DNA of 29,528 bases. Source: a virus. The notes under the pieces were generated by a model. That model did not search any database and had not been told where the DNA came from. It saw nothing but the letters and a program-made list of their open reading frames with translations. How positions within the stretch are numbered: position 1 is the first letter of the stretch; every line of letters begins with the position of its first letter. Where the stretch lies: IMG/VR virus record IMGVR_UViG_3300025083_000156, positions 1 through 29,528 of that record. One strand, 5' to 3'. This document shows positions 20,214-27,310 of the stretch, in pieces. The position numbers and the translations under genes were made by a program.

Positions 20214-20389
20214 AACAAAAATGTATTCAGATACATTACTGCTAACATCATACCAAACACTACAACCTGTATGACTGCTGGTATAAAAACAAAAAGTTTC
20301 ATTACATCAAAGTCTCCTTTCATAAAGAAGTCTGTCTCAAACCAGTCTGCCTGTTCTTGAGGTGTTGCATCTCTTACATCATTATTCAT
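20210..20389 (-). CDS. Small membrane protein, 59 residues
   Basis: ATG 20389 is preferred, with AGGTAA 7 bases upstream; a longer frame from 20422 would overlap the 21-residue gene without a ribosome binding site. The N-terminal half is acidic (NNDVRDATPQEQADWFETDF) and the C-terminal half is one membrane helix (MKLFVFIPAVIQVVVFGMML and onward). The acidic part would lie on one face of the membrane. It overlaps the next gene as TTGA. Function unknown. Confidence 0.7.
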   Translation of the reverse strand: MNNDVRDATPQEQADWFETDFFMKGDFDVMKLFVFIPAVIQVVVFGMMLAVMYLNTFLF

Positions 20390-20393
20390 ATTT

Positions 20394-20459
20394 TTACCTA
20401 TTATGTGGATGCCAAGGAGCAATCCAATATTTAAAAAAGAACCTTTTAAGTTTTTTCAT
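20394..20459 (-). CDS. Possible 21-residue basic peptide
   Basis: A 21-codon frame starting at ATG 20459, filling the gap between the 44- and 59-residue genes. It has a basic N-terminus (MKKLKRFFFKYW) and an aromatic/His end (APWHPHNR), so it could bind membranes. Too short to be sure, but spacing fits the tight small-gene run. Confidence 0.35.
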   Translation of the reverse strand: MKKLKRFFFKYWIAPWHPHNR

Positions 20460-20466
20460 ATATTCT

Positions 20467-20601
20467 CTAGTTCATCTTTGTTGCATACATGATGAATACT
20501 GGTACTGCAAAAGGTAGTGTAATTAATACTGCAAATTCAATAAAATCACATACCGCACATACATGGTCATCCTGTTTCAACTTTAAAATCAATTCTGTCA
20601 C
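20467..20601 (-). CDS. Small membrane protein, 44 residues (GTG start)
   Basis: Starts at GTG 20601, preceded by purine-rich AGAGAGAATA. It reads (M)TELILKLKQDDHVCAVCDF, followed by one membrane helix (IEFAVLITLPFAVPVFIMYA). The CAVC pair just before the helix could form a disulfide or bind metal or an iron-sulfur ligand. A TATAAATT late-like box is at 20615-20622. Function unknown. Confidence 0.5.
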   Translation of the reverse strand: MTELILKLKQDDHVCAVCDFIEFAVLITLPFAVPVFIMYATKMN

Positions 20602-20612
20602 GTCTATTCTCT

Positions 20613-20717
20613 CTAATTTATACTTGGTGATACTGCCAAAATAGAAACTATAAATATGGAGACTAAAACAGTTAGTTCCAGACTATCTTTTAATTTACTT
20701 AATCGTTTTTCGCTCAT
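20613..20717 (-). CDS. Small membrane protein, 34 residues
   Basis: ATG 20717 follows GGAGCATTAGTA. A charged start (MSEKRLSKLKDSLE) leads into one membrane helix (LTVLVSIFIVSILAV). It overlaps the 3' end of the 43-residue frame in another phase. The size and helix pattern match its neighbours, which supports it, but it is short. Function unknown. Confidence 0.5.
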   Translation of the reverse strand: MSEKRLSKLKDSLELTVLVSIFIVSILAVSPSIN

Positions 20718-20826
20718 TACTAATGCTCCAGTCGACAACCTCTCGCACACTTCGTAATGCACCGTACAAGTTGTCGGAAGTCTGGATAGACATAGACAAC
20801 CATATTGTGAATAAACTTCTTATCAT
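20695..20826 (-). CDS. Possible 43-residue leader protein of the small-gene cluster
   Basis: Starts at ATG 20826, 45 bases after a perfect TATAAATA. N-terminal MIRSLFTIWLSMSIQ is mildly hydrophobic; the rest is soluble (DNLYGALRSVREVVDWSIS). No ribosome binding site is visible. Part of the coding region forms an inverted repeat (CGACAAC/GTTGTCG around 20734-20780), so this stretch could act as RNA instead. Confidence 0.4.
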   Translation of the reverse strand: MIRSLFTIWLSMSIQTSDNLYGALRSVREVVDWSISNERKTIK

Positions 20827-20871
20827 GATGGGAGGTTGATATTAATTTAGTTTATATTATGTTATATGCTG

Positions 20872-20879
20872 TATTTATA
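20872..20879 (-). promoter_or_regulatory. Perfect late promoter for the small membrane-protein cluster
   Basis: TATAAATA on the minus strand, upstream of the 43-residue frame; no other gene start lies nearer. It could transcribe the whole run down to ferredoxin and its oxygenase. Confidence 0.6.
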
Positions 20880-20924
20880 TTAGAATTAATATAAAGGGTC
20901 TAAAAGGCGGTATTTTGGATTATT

Positions 20925-21956
20925 TTAAAATTCTATGTCCCAATGCTCAACAAGATGCATATCATGTTCTCTAAAATATTCATCTAAATCTTCCAGTAGG
21001 TCTGTGATTAATTTTTTGCCTTCTATAAATTTGAACTGAACATACTTTTGTACACTCCAATCCGGTATTATGCCATATGTATTTTTATAATAGTTATAGT
21101 TTATTTCCATACACTTAGATCTATAAGTGTTATTAAAATAATCATACTCCCCTGTTATACTTGCAAAATGATATTTTATCATTTCAAACCCAGTTAGGGA
21201 CATTAATACAGGTTCAAGTTTTTCCTCTAATAGACTATTATAAAAAAGTTCTTTACCATAGTTACCTTGCGTACGACTATTTGATGAACTCATTATTTTA
21301 TGCTCTTTAGCGAATACTACACCTTGTTCAACCGTCTTATATATAATTTCAGGAGAAGAATAGAAAATGTCCTTACACATTTTTACATTATTTTGTTTGC
21401 TAAAATTTAAATACGGAACTATATTATTAATAAAGTACGATGTATCCTGACCTAAATAACTTGTTATTGTATCTGTATCCTCATTCCAAGAAAAATAAGG
21501 AAAATCTCCTCCCATTACAATACTTCTATTTTCAAAATCAAGTTGTTCTAAAAAGTAAAAATGGAAAGCAAGTTGAGGACTTGATGTTTTATATTTAAGA
21601 GCATAGTCTAAATGCAATTCGTTATCTAAAAATTGTTTAAAATCTAATTGGATAACTTCGTGTTCTATATTATGTTTCTTACAAAAATTTCTAGCCATGC
21701 TTACATCAGGTGCATTTACTAAATTAAGACCCCACATAGATTCATAAGTTACTGCTGTAAACTTTATACCTGCCTGCTTTAATAAAAGACATGCGAATTG
21801 ACTATCATACCCGCCACTTAAACATACTAAAGGATTTTCGTATTCTGATATTTTTTCTGTACATAGAGTAATAAGATCTGTATCTGTTTTTCTAACTTTA
21901 AGAGTAAACTGTAACTCATTTAGATCAAGTTGTAGTCCTCCCATATTGTATATCAT
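20925..21956 (-). CDS. PP-loop ATPase, asparagine-synthase-like
   Basis: A 343-residue N-type ATP pyrophosphatase. The signature LSGGYDSQFACLLLKQAG (SGGxDS at 47-52) binds ATP pyrophosphate; strand two follows as FTAVTYESMW. IVMGGDFPYFSW and residues RTQGNYGKELFYN (around 235-250) resemble the active-site area of asparagine synthase C-terminal domains. The N-terminal glutaminase domain of AsnB is absent, so the nitrogen donor would differ. Such enzymes activate a carboxylate by adenylation for amide or other ligation. AAGGATA precedes the ATG. It is transcribed divergently from the subtilase gene; substrate unknown. Confidence 0.7.
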   Translation of the reverse strand: MIYNMGGLQLDLNELQFTLKVRKTDTDLITLCTEKISEYENPLVCLSGGYDSQFACLLLKQAGIKFTAVTYESMWGLNLVNAPDVSMARNFCKKHNIEHEVIQLDFKQFLDNELHLDYALKYKTSSPQLAFHFYFLEQLDFENRSIVMGGDFPYFSWNEDTDTITSYLGQDTSYFINNIVPYLNFSKQNNVKMCKDIFYSSPEIIYKTVEQGVVFAKEHKIMSSSNSRTQGNYGKELFYNSLLEEKLEPVLMSLTGFEMIKYHFASITGEYDYFNNTYRSKCMEINYNYYKNTYGIIPDWSVQKYVQFKFIEGKKLITDLLEDLDEYFREHDMHLVEHWDIEF

Positions 21957-21989
21957 TATCAGTATCCTTTTAAGTTTTCTTCTATATGT

Positions 21990-21997
21990 GATAAATA
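21990..21997 (+). promoter_or_regulatory. Late promoter (GATAAATA) for the subtilase gene
   Basis: GATAAATA 49 bases before ATG 22047, in the 90-base divergent intergenic region. The leader ends with an ACTGGAGT ribosome binding site. Confidence 0.55.
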
Positions 21998-22046
21998 CTT
22001 ATATAAAATAGCAATCATTATACCTATTTACTGGAGTTAAAATAAA

Positions 22047-23678
22047 ATGGCAAGTTATATAGTAGAAATGGACGGAACAGTTCATGCAGATTCGACGGCG
22101 GCACAAACCGCAATTACAAATGCAGGTGGTTCTATTACCACTGCTTTTGATCTTAATATGACATTTGAAATAAGTTGTACCGCTGAACAATTAGCGGCGA
22201 CGACAGGAGTTAAACATTCCTCACTATCAGATGCAAATTCAGGATTAGAAGTTTCAGCATTAGATGTTACACATTTTAAATATATAGACAATAGATTCCA
22301 TAGACAAGATCCTGAAAACGGAAATGCGGCAATTGAACACGGTGAATTTGTTCACTTTTACAAAGGTAATGGAAAAACAGTTTATCTTTTAGACTCTGGT
22401 ATGAATTCAAATCATGTGGAATTTGCAAATGCTTCTATTACTAACTTATGGACAGCATTCGACACTAATCCAAACGGTGATGCTTATGCTAGTGATTATG
22501 AGGATAACGTAGGACATGGTACAGCAGTAGGCTCTCTTATTGTTGGCGAAAATATAGGTACGGCTCCAGACGCAAAATTAATGAATGTTAAATTATATGA
22601 TCAAGCAGTAGGAACAACTACAATAGGTAATGTTGTTACAGCATTTAGTAAAGTACTTGCCCACCATAATGCTAACGACACAACAGATGTTAAAGTATTA
22701 TGTGCTCCATGGATTACAACACAAAACGATCTAATAGATTCCAAGGTTATGGAATTAAATAGTGCTAATGTTGTAGTTGTTGCGGCGGCTGGTAACAAAG
22801 ACGATGATGTAAATAAGTATTCTCCAGCAGGTATAGAAGAAATTATTACTGTTGGTTCTCATGATAGAAACTGGGCAATTTCCGAATTTAATAATACTGC
22901 ATGGGACGGCGGAACACCTAATTCATCATTACCAAACTATGGTGCACCAGTTGATATTTTAACAATCGGTGAAGATGTATGTATGGCAACATCCTTATCT
23001 AATACAAGTTATGTATTAGGAACTGGAACCAGTCTTTCAGCAGGACTAGTTGCAGGTGGTGCCGCGGCATTTATTGAAAAACATAACAATAAAAATTCAA
23101 ACGAAATTAAAGATATCCTAGTTGCAGAAGGTAAATTAAGAGCAAGAACAACATTTACTATATCAGAGACACTTGCTGACAATCACACATTCCATTCATC
23201 AACAGGTGTACAATATGCGGCTTTACAGTTAGATTCTGCAGGCCCTAATGCATCAGTACAACTATTCACGACACCTTCAAGTCTTGTTGGTAATGTACAA
23301 AGAGGACAAAGTCTAACAGTTGACTTAGGTTTAAATTCCTCAGCATCAAATGTTGAAGTATTATCATTCAGTCCTTTATCACCTTGGATGACGTTTAACA
23401 CAAGTACAGGTATACTAGTTGCTGATACAGACGGATTAGCGGCTGAACGAGCACCTGGATTTTATACATTTGGTGTTAAAGGTAAAATAGGTGAGTTGTT
23501 CTCAGTAGAAGAGTTTACAATAGGTGTATATGAAACTAATGAGTCAGAATTAGAAGGTAGTGTAGGCAGTTATTACTATGATACTGAAAATACAGAGTAT
23601 GATTTAAATACAGCAATTAACTATGAACTTTCACCACAATATATGATGAATGTGGAAGTTATTGGTACTAAAAAATAA
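22047..23678 (+). CDS. Subtilisin-like serine protease (S8) with C-terminal beta domain
   Basis: A 543-residue protein. Residues 1-55 resemble an I9-type propeptide (YIVEMDGTVHADSTAAQ and the EQLAATTGV turn). The catalytic triad is complete: Asp116 in LLDSGMNSNHVEF, His157 in VGHGTAVGSL and Ser329 in GTSLSAGLVAGG, with Asn250 (AAAGNKD) for the oxyanion hole. Residues 390-543 form a beta-rich, cadherin-like or Ig-like tail with SPLSPWMTFNTSTGILVAD. There is no signal peptide, so phage release or virion attachment is likely. Late promoter and tail-like domain suggest a structural protease that trims virion or host surface proteins; this is inference. Confidence 0.9.
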   Translation: MASYIVEMDGTVHADSTAAQTAITNAGGSITTAFDLNMTFEISCTAEQLAATTGVKHSSLSDANSGLEVSALDVTHFKYIDNRFHRQDPENGNAAIEHGEFVHFYKGNGKTVYLLDSGMNSNHVEFANASITNLWTAFDTNPNGDAYASDYEDNVGHGTAVGSLIVGENIGTAPDAKLMNVKLYDQAVGTTTIGNVVTAFSKVLAHHNANDTTDVKVLCAPWITTQNDLIDSKVMELNSANVVVVAAAGNKDDDVNKYSPAGIEEIITVGSHDRNWAISEFNNTAWDGGTPNSSLPNYGAPVDILTIGEDVCMATSLSNTSYVLGTGTSLSAGLVAGGAAAFIEKHNNKNSNEIKDILVAEGKLRARTTFTISETLADNHTFHSSTGVQYAALQLDSAGPNASVQLFTTPSSLVGNVQRGQSLTVDLGLNSSASNVEVLSFSPLSPWMTFNTSTGILVADTDGLAAERAPGFYTFGVKGKIGELFSVEEFTIGVYETNESELEGSVGSYYYDTENTEYDLNTAINYELSPQYMMNVEVIGTKK

Positions 23679-23682
23679 GTAA

Positions 23683-24783
23683 TTGATTGATACTTTACAC
23701 ATAGATTTAACATCTTATTCAAAAACTTTTAATAGTTTATCTCCCCAAGGGCAATGGTTTTGTAGTCGTATAGGTAAACGAAAATATCCTGTACAAGAAA
23801 TAAATGTGGATCTATTAATAGAATTCATATCCAAAAATAATCCTAAAAAAGTATTCTGTAATAGTTTCTACGGAGACTCATTAGAATATTCTAAGATAGT
23901 TGAATTGTCTAAATATTGTAAAGAACTAGAAATAGAATTTATAGTATTTACATCAGGAAGTAACTTAGACAAGAACATTGTAGATCAATTATTAGAATAC
24001 AATACAACATTTTATTTATTTTCTTATGGTGTAGAAGACAATGCAAATAAAATTGTTTTAAATGTTGATTGGATAGACATATATAATTTTTTAAAACAAA
24101 CAAAAAATAAATGTATTATAGAATTTTCCTCTTATAAACATAATGTAAACGACATTTATAAAATGTTGGAAATTTGTAAAGAATATGGTAATAGTATAAA
24201 AATAATAAAAGGCAATAATTTTAAAGAAAATGTTACCAATATTTTTAATGCTCAAGGTAAATGGTTATATGATGTCTTACCTATACAAGAGGCTTTGCCT
24301 TTTGAAGATGAATTTTTACATGATGTAACAGAAGCACTAAAAGAATATAAAGATATAAAAATAGAATCTAAAAAGTTATTTAGAAGTACAGAAGGTTATT
24401 TGAATACGAGATACTTCAGAAAAACAGACAGAGGAGAAAATATTTTTGATGCTGGGATTCCAGATTTATGTGATGTATACCCCTTACAATTTTATTCTAG
24501 TGATGAAGTATTTATAAATTCTACTGGACATATTTTTTGTAATCGAGAATCTTATGATATTTTTAATAACTGTTTAGCAAACGACTGGCACTCAAAATTT
24601 ATGTCTCATATTTCTAGCAATGAAAGTAAATATAGGCAAAGTGGCTTACATAAATTGCATATAGAAGAGTCAGAATTTGTTAAAAATGTATTATTTAAAT
24701 ATATATTTTACTTTAAAAAGAAATTACAAGATTGTTCTTTAGAGAAAAATATACAAGATTTCTACTGGTCTAAATCGTCTTAG
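23683..24783 (+). CDS. Radical-SAM-like protein lacking the SAM-cluster motif
   Basis: A 366-residue protein starting at TTG 23683, five bases after the subtilase stop. The predicted barrel follows radical SAM order: KKVFCNSFYGDSLEYSKIVE, then FIVFTSGSNLDKNIVDQLLE and a later helix-strand pair ending KEYGNSIKIIKG. The N-terminal CxxxCxxC that holds the SAM iron-sulfur cluster is absent. Near residue 266 a SPASM-like block keeps LCDVYPLQFYSSDEVFINST and IFCNRESYDIFNNC. It may bind a peptide or assist the true radical SAM enzyme encoded head-to-head with it. The start codon is uncertain because no strong ribosome binding site is seen. Confidence 0.6.
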   Translation: MIDTLHIDLTSYSKTFNSLSPQGQWFCSRIGKRKYPVQEINVDLLIEFISKNNPKKVFCNSFYGDSLEYSKIVELSKYCKELEIEFIVFTSGSNLDKNIVDQLLEYNTTFYLFSYGVEDNANKIVLNVDWIDIYNFLKQTKNKCIIEFSSYKHNVNDIYKMLEICKEYGNSIKIIKGNNFKENVTNIFNAQGKWLYDVLPIQEALPFEDEFLHDVTEALKEYKDIKIESKKLFRSTEGYLNTRYFRKTDRGENIFDAGIPDLCDVYPLQFYSSDEVFINSTGHIFCNRESYDIFNNCLANDWHSKFMSHISSNESKYRQSGLHKLHIEESEFVKNVLFKYIFYFKKKLQDCSLEKNIQDFYWSKSS

Positions 24784-25789
24784 TAATAGATATATCAGAA
24801 ATATTGTTACAGTATTGATAAGGACAAATGACTTTACTAGCAGGTAAACTCCAATTACTATCTGCAACATTACCAAAATTTACAGCACCACACCAACTAC
24901 TATACATATCTCCACTAGCATCTATATTTAAACTTTCAAATCCAAGATGACATTTCATATCCTTAAAGGAATTAAGTCCTTCATTTATAATTTGGTGACT
25001 CTGTACATACTTTGTAGTTCCGTCTTCATATAGAAATTCCGTCATCCAGGATGTATCTGGAACATGCTCTTTAGGTTCCTCATCTTCAATATGATCAATA
25101 TGCTCTACAGGCATTGGTTTTATTCCAGGCCGTTGTAATACTTCTAATTCCTTATCTGTGTACTGCCAATATGTTTCCTGCTTACTCTGATGCCCTAAGA
25201 GCTTCTTATACATTGTTTTTACACATATACTTACATTATCATAGGTATTACGATTACAATTTAAAAATAAATTTCTTAGTTCTTCTACAAAATCACCTAA
25301 ATCTTGAACTTGTCCACCTATTCCTGCTATATTAATATCTATAGTGACGTCTTCTTTAATCTCATTTATAACGTCTATAATATGTTGTTTATCTTGTGTT
25401 TGAGGATGAAATGTTAATACTACTCCGTCCATGTAATACTTTGCTTTACTCCACCAATTGACTGTTCTACTACCGTTCGTGAATACAACATTATGTGTAT
25501 TAAATTGATCTATCTTTCTAATAATATCCTCAAACCCTGGTATTACTGTAACTTCTCCGCCTATTAATTCAAAGTCCACACGTTTATCCAAACTGTTATA
25601 ATGCTTACATAGACGCTCTATGGCCGTTAAATAGGACTCTAAGGGTAACCACGGCTTAGAACCGTCGTGCAGTATAGGGGGACAATATTCGCAATTATAA
25701 TTACATGAGTTGCCCATGTTCCACTGGATTCTTATATTATCCATTGGACCTCGAGCATGTGGGCCTCGTACTGAAACGAGTTTAGACAT
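24770..25789 (-). CDS. Radical SAM enzyme with C-terminal Cys cluster
   Basis: A 339-residue enzyme; ATG 25789 is chosen because it overlaps the PAAR gene's stop (TAATG) and has AGGA just upstream. The SAM-cluster motif is SCNYNCEYCPP (Cys29, Cys33, Cys36), ELIGGEVTVIPGFED is the GGE motif that binds SAM, and FTNGSRTV follows. The C-terminus carries MKCHLGFES, SSWCGAVNF and VICPYQYC, a twitch/SPASM-like set that could hold an auxiliary cluster. Enzymes of this type modify peptides or proteins. Strict coupling to PAAR suggests a role in making or modifying the tail tip, which is inference. Its last 14 bases overlap the converging radical-SAM-like gene. Confidence 0.85.
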   Translation of the reverse strand: MSKLVSVRGPHARGPMDNIRIQWNMGNSCNYNCEYCPPILHDGSKPWLPLESYLTAIERLCKHYNSLDKRVDFELIGGEVTVIPGFEDIIRKIDQFNTHNVVFTNGSRTVNWWSKAKYYMDGVVLTFHPQTQDKQHIIDVINEIKEDVTIDINIAGIGGQVQDLGDFVEELRNLFLNCNRNTYDNVSICVKTMYKKLLGHQSKQETYWQYTDKELEVLQRPGIKPMPVEHIDHIEDEEPKEHVPDTSWMTEFLYEDGTTKYVQSHQIINEGLNSFKDMKCHLGFESLNIDASGDMYSSWCGAVNFGNVADSNWSLPASKVICPYQYCNNISDISITKTI

Positions 25790-26064
25790 TACAGTCCTGT
25801 AATGACGGTGGTTGATCCTGGTGCTAATGTATGCCCACAACTAACAACACCAGGTGCTATGGCAACAAATTTACCTTCTGCCATTACTGTGCCGCTACCA
25901 GTAGCAATAAGACTACTACCTGTTGTATGTGGTGCTTCACCATGTGTTGCTATTCCATCACCTACTACTGATATCGGAACACCTTCAACAAAGACTGTTG
26001 GTGCTCCGGGGCCGATAATCAATCCGCCTCCCGCCATATCAATACCTACTCTACAAGTTGTCAT
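25789..26064 (-). CDS. PAAR-domain tail spike tip protein
   Basis: A 91-residue protein of Gly/Val-rich short strands with the PAAR pattern: GAPTVFVEGVPISVVGDG, then ATHGEAPHTTGSSL and GVVSCGHTLAPGSTTV. The His and Cys residues at strand ends (His41, His46, Cys76, His78) are placed to hold the apical zinc/iron. In T4, gp5.4 is the PAAR tip on the gp5 spike that pierces the outer membrane. The start lies 5 bases after CATAAATA, so late leaderless expression is expected. The stop is fused to the radical SAM gene's start. Confidence 0.9.
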   Translation of the reverse strand: MTTCRVGIDMAGGGLIIGPGAPTVFVEGVPISVVGDGIATHGEAPHTTGSSLIATGSGTVMAEGKFVAIAPGVVSCGHTLAPGSTTVITGL

Positions 26065-26069
26065 ACTAT

Positions 26070-26077
26070 TATTTATG
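26070..26077 (-). promoter_or_regulatory. Late promoter (CATAAATA), 5 bases from the PAAR start
   Basis: CATAAATA-ATAGT-ATG on the minus strand, overlapping the stop of the 104-residue gene, with no ribosome binding site. Confidence 0.65.
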
Positions 26078-26387
26078 CAGTTTCTACTATTTCTTTATCA
26101 ACTTCTTTAGCATTGGCTACTAATTTAAGATAGTCTTCTTCAGGCTTCTGCAATGTAGGGCAAATAGTTAGAACTTTATTAAGGGAAAATATAACTTCAC
26201 TTGAATTTCCTGTATACTGATAAGGTACTGCCGCAACTTCTCCGTCAGTAATTACTATTGTCATAGGATATTCACATGTAACGTTTTTATCTTTTGCAAC
26301 ATATCCTATCATCTTTGTAATAAGTTCTACTCCGGATGTTAGTTTTATTGTTACTGTTTTGCCAATAAGGCTTTTGATGTCATACAT
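26073..26387 (-). CDS. Small beta-rich protein, possibly Sm-like
   Basis: A 104-residue protein opening SLIGKTVTIKLTSGVELITK, a strand-turn-strand that resembles Sm/LSm motif 1, followed by MTIVITDGEVAAVPYQYTG and a C-terminal acidic helix. Similar small Sm-like proteins occur, to my memory, among marine T4-like phage structural genes; this is a weak match by eye. It has its own late promoter at 26414 and a ribosome binding site in the leader. It precedes PAAR in the same direction, so a baseplate or tail role is more likely than RNA binding. Confidence 0.5.
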   Translation of the reverse strand: MYDIKSLIGKTVTIKLTSGVELITKMIGYVAKDKNVTCEYPMTIVITDGEVAAVPYQYTGNSSEVIFSLNKVLTICPTLQKPEEDYLKLVANAKEVDKEIVETA

Positions 26388-26413
26388 AATTTTACTCTGT
26401 GTGTTTGTTCTAC

Positions 26414-26421
26414 TATTTATA
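26414..26421 (-). promoter_or_regulatory. Perfect late promoter for the Sm-like/PAAR/radical SAM unit
   Basis: TATAAATA on the minus strand, 26 bases before ATG 26387, with CACAGAG in the leader. It lies immediately after the SGNH-like gene. Confidence 0.65.
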
Positions 26422-26422
26422 A

Positions 26423-27310
26423 TTAGTTATCTAATAGTTCTTGAATTTTAGGTATTGCAAATTCGTGTGACCATCCTTCTTGTGCTTGTGGACTTAAATG
26501 ATGTGTATACTTTGAGCCTGGTTCTAATTCTAATCCTTGTTCCTGCATACGTTTGTGATCGCCTTGTAATGCATAAGAAATACCGGGTTCTAATAAATTT
26601 GCATCTGGTACAAAATCCCATAAGTGCCCATCTATAGTTAATGTAGGCCTATTATCATGGTCGCTACTTGATAGATTTGTTTGTGTTTGTTTAAATGTAA
26701 ATGTATTTGGGCAAAATAAAAACTTTACATTGTTCTGTTGCATCTGGTGTACAGCACTTTGCATCATGTATATTTGTTTATGTGCTTCTAAATCATGATC
26801 ATACATATTAAGATACCATTTCCTAAATGCATAAAATTGAGATTCTGTAAAGTATTGATCTAGCATCCACCAATTATAACATGCTTCTTCATATGTACAA
26901 GATAAATTATTTTCTAAAATACTTACAAGACTTTGGCTAGTAATTACCGGTGTATCTTCAGGATATTCAGGATGTTGTTTTCTTGTAAAGTTACCCTCAA
27001 GGGAACCATCACTTCCTTTTGTTTCTACATCATAGGATAATTGGGACAAACCCTTTTGTATATCATACTCTTTGCCTGTATTATTCCAACAAATTCTACA
27101 TGCTGTAGTCCAATTTACAATTATAAAATCTGCTTTTAGATGTTTTATTGCATAGTCGATTTGCAGTCTTATACCAAAATTATCACAAGCAGGTCTGGCA
27201 ATATTTTCATAATCCCATCCAAAATGTTTGGAAATGTAATAACCGTATTCTGTATCTAAGTTATTAGGGTCTCTTGAACTCCAACTACACCCACATACAA
27301 CAAGTTTCAT
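26423..27310 (-). CDS. SGNH/GDSL-hydrolase-like protein
   Basis: A 295-residue protein starting MKLVVCGCSWSSRDPNNLDT, where CGCSWSS is the place of the GDS motif (block I Ser). Asn near WTTACRICWNNTG and a C-terminal THHLSPQAQEGWSHEF (the DxxH region, with the Asp replaced) fit an SGNH-type fold. An ester or acetyl group could be the target, perhaps on a polysaccharide, but motif changes make activity unsure. Its start follows directly on the NrdB stop (shared base). Nucleotide metabolism is not indicated by the sequence itself. Confidence 0.55.
   Translation of the reverse strand: MKLVVCGCSWSSRDPNNLDTEYGYYISKHFGWDYENIARPACDNFGIRLQIDYAIKHLKADFIIVNWTTACRICWNNTGKEYDIQKGLSQLSYDVETKGSDGSLEGNFTRKQHPEYPEDTPVITSQSLVSILENNLSCTYEEACYNWWMLDQYFTESQFYAFRKWYLNMYDHDLEAHKQIYMMQSAVHQMQQNNVKFLFCPNTFTFKQTQTNLSSSDHDNRPTLTIDGHLWDFVPDANLLEPGISYALQGDHKRMQEQGLELEPGSKYTHHLSPQAQEGWSHEFAIPKIQELLDN

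Noticed and set aside
20734-20780. Inverted repeat CGACAAC/GTTGTCG as a terminator
   Set aside because: No U-run follows and the loop is about 29 bases; it lies within a possible coding frame.
23683-24783. Calling this a functional radical SAM enzyme
   Set aside because: No CxxxCxxC motif exists anywhere in the N-terminal half, so SAM-cluster chemistry is unlikely.
24770-25840. A longer radical SAM start at 25840
   Set aside because: It would overlap PAAR by 52 bases; the TAATG junction at 25789 with AGGA upstream is a better start.
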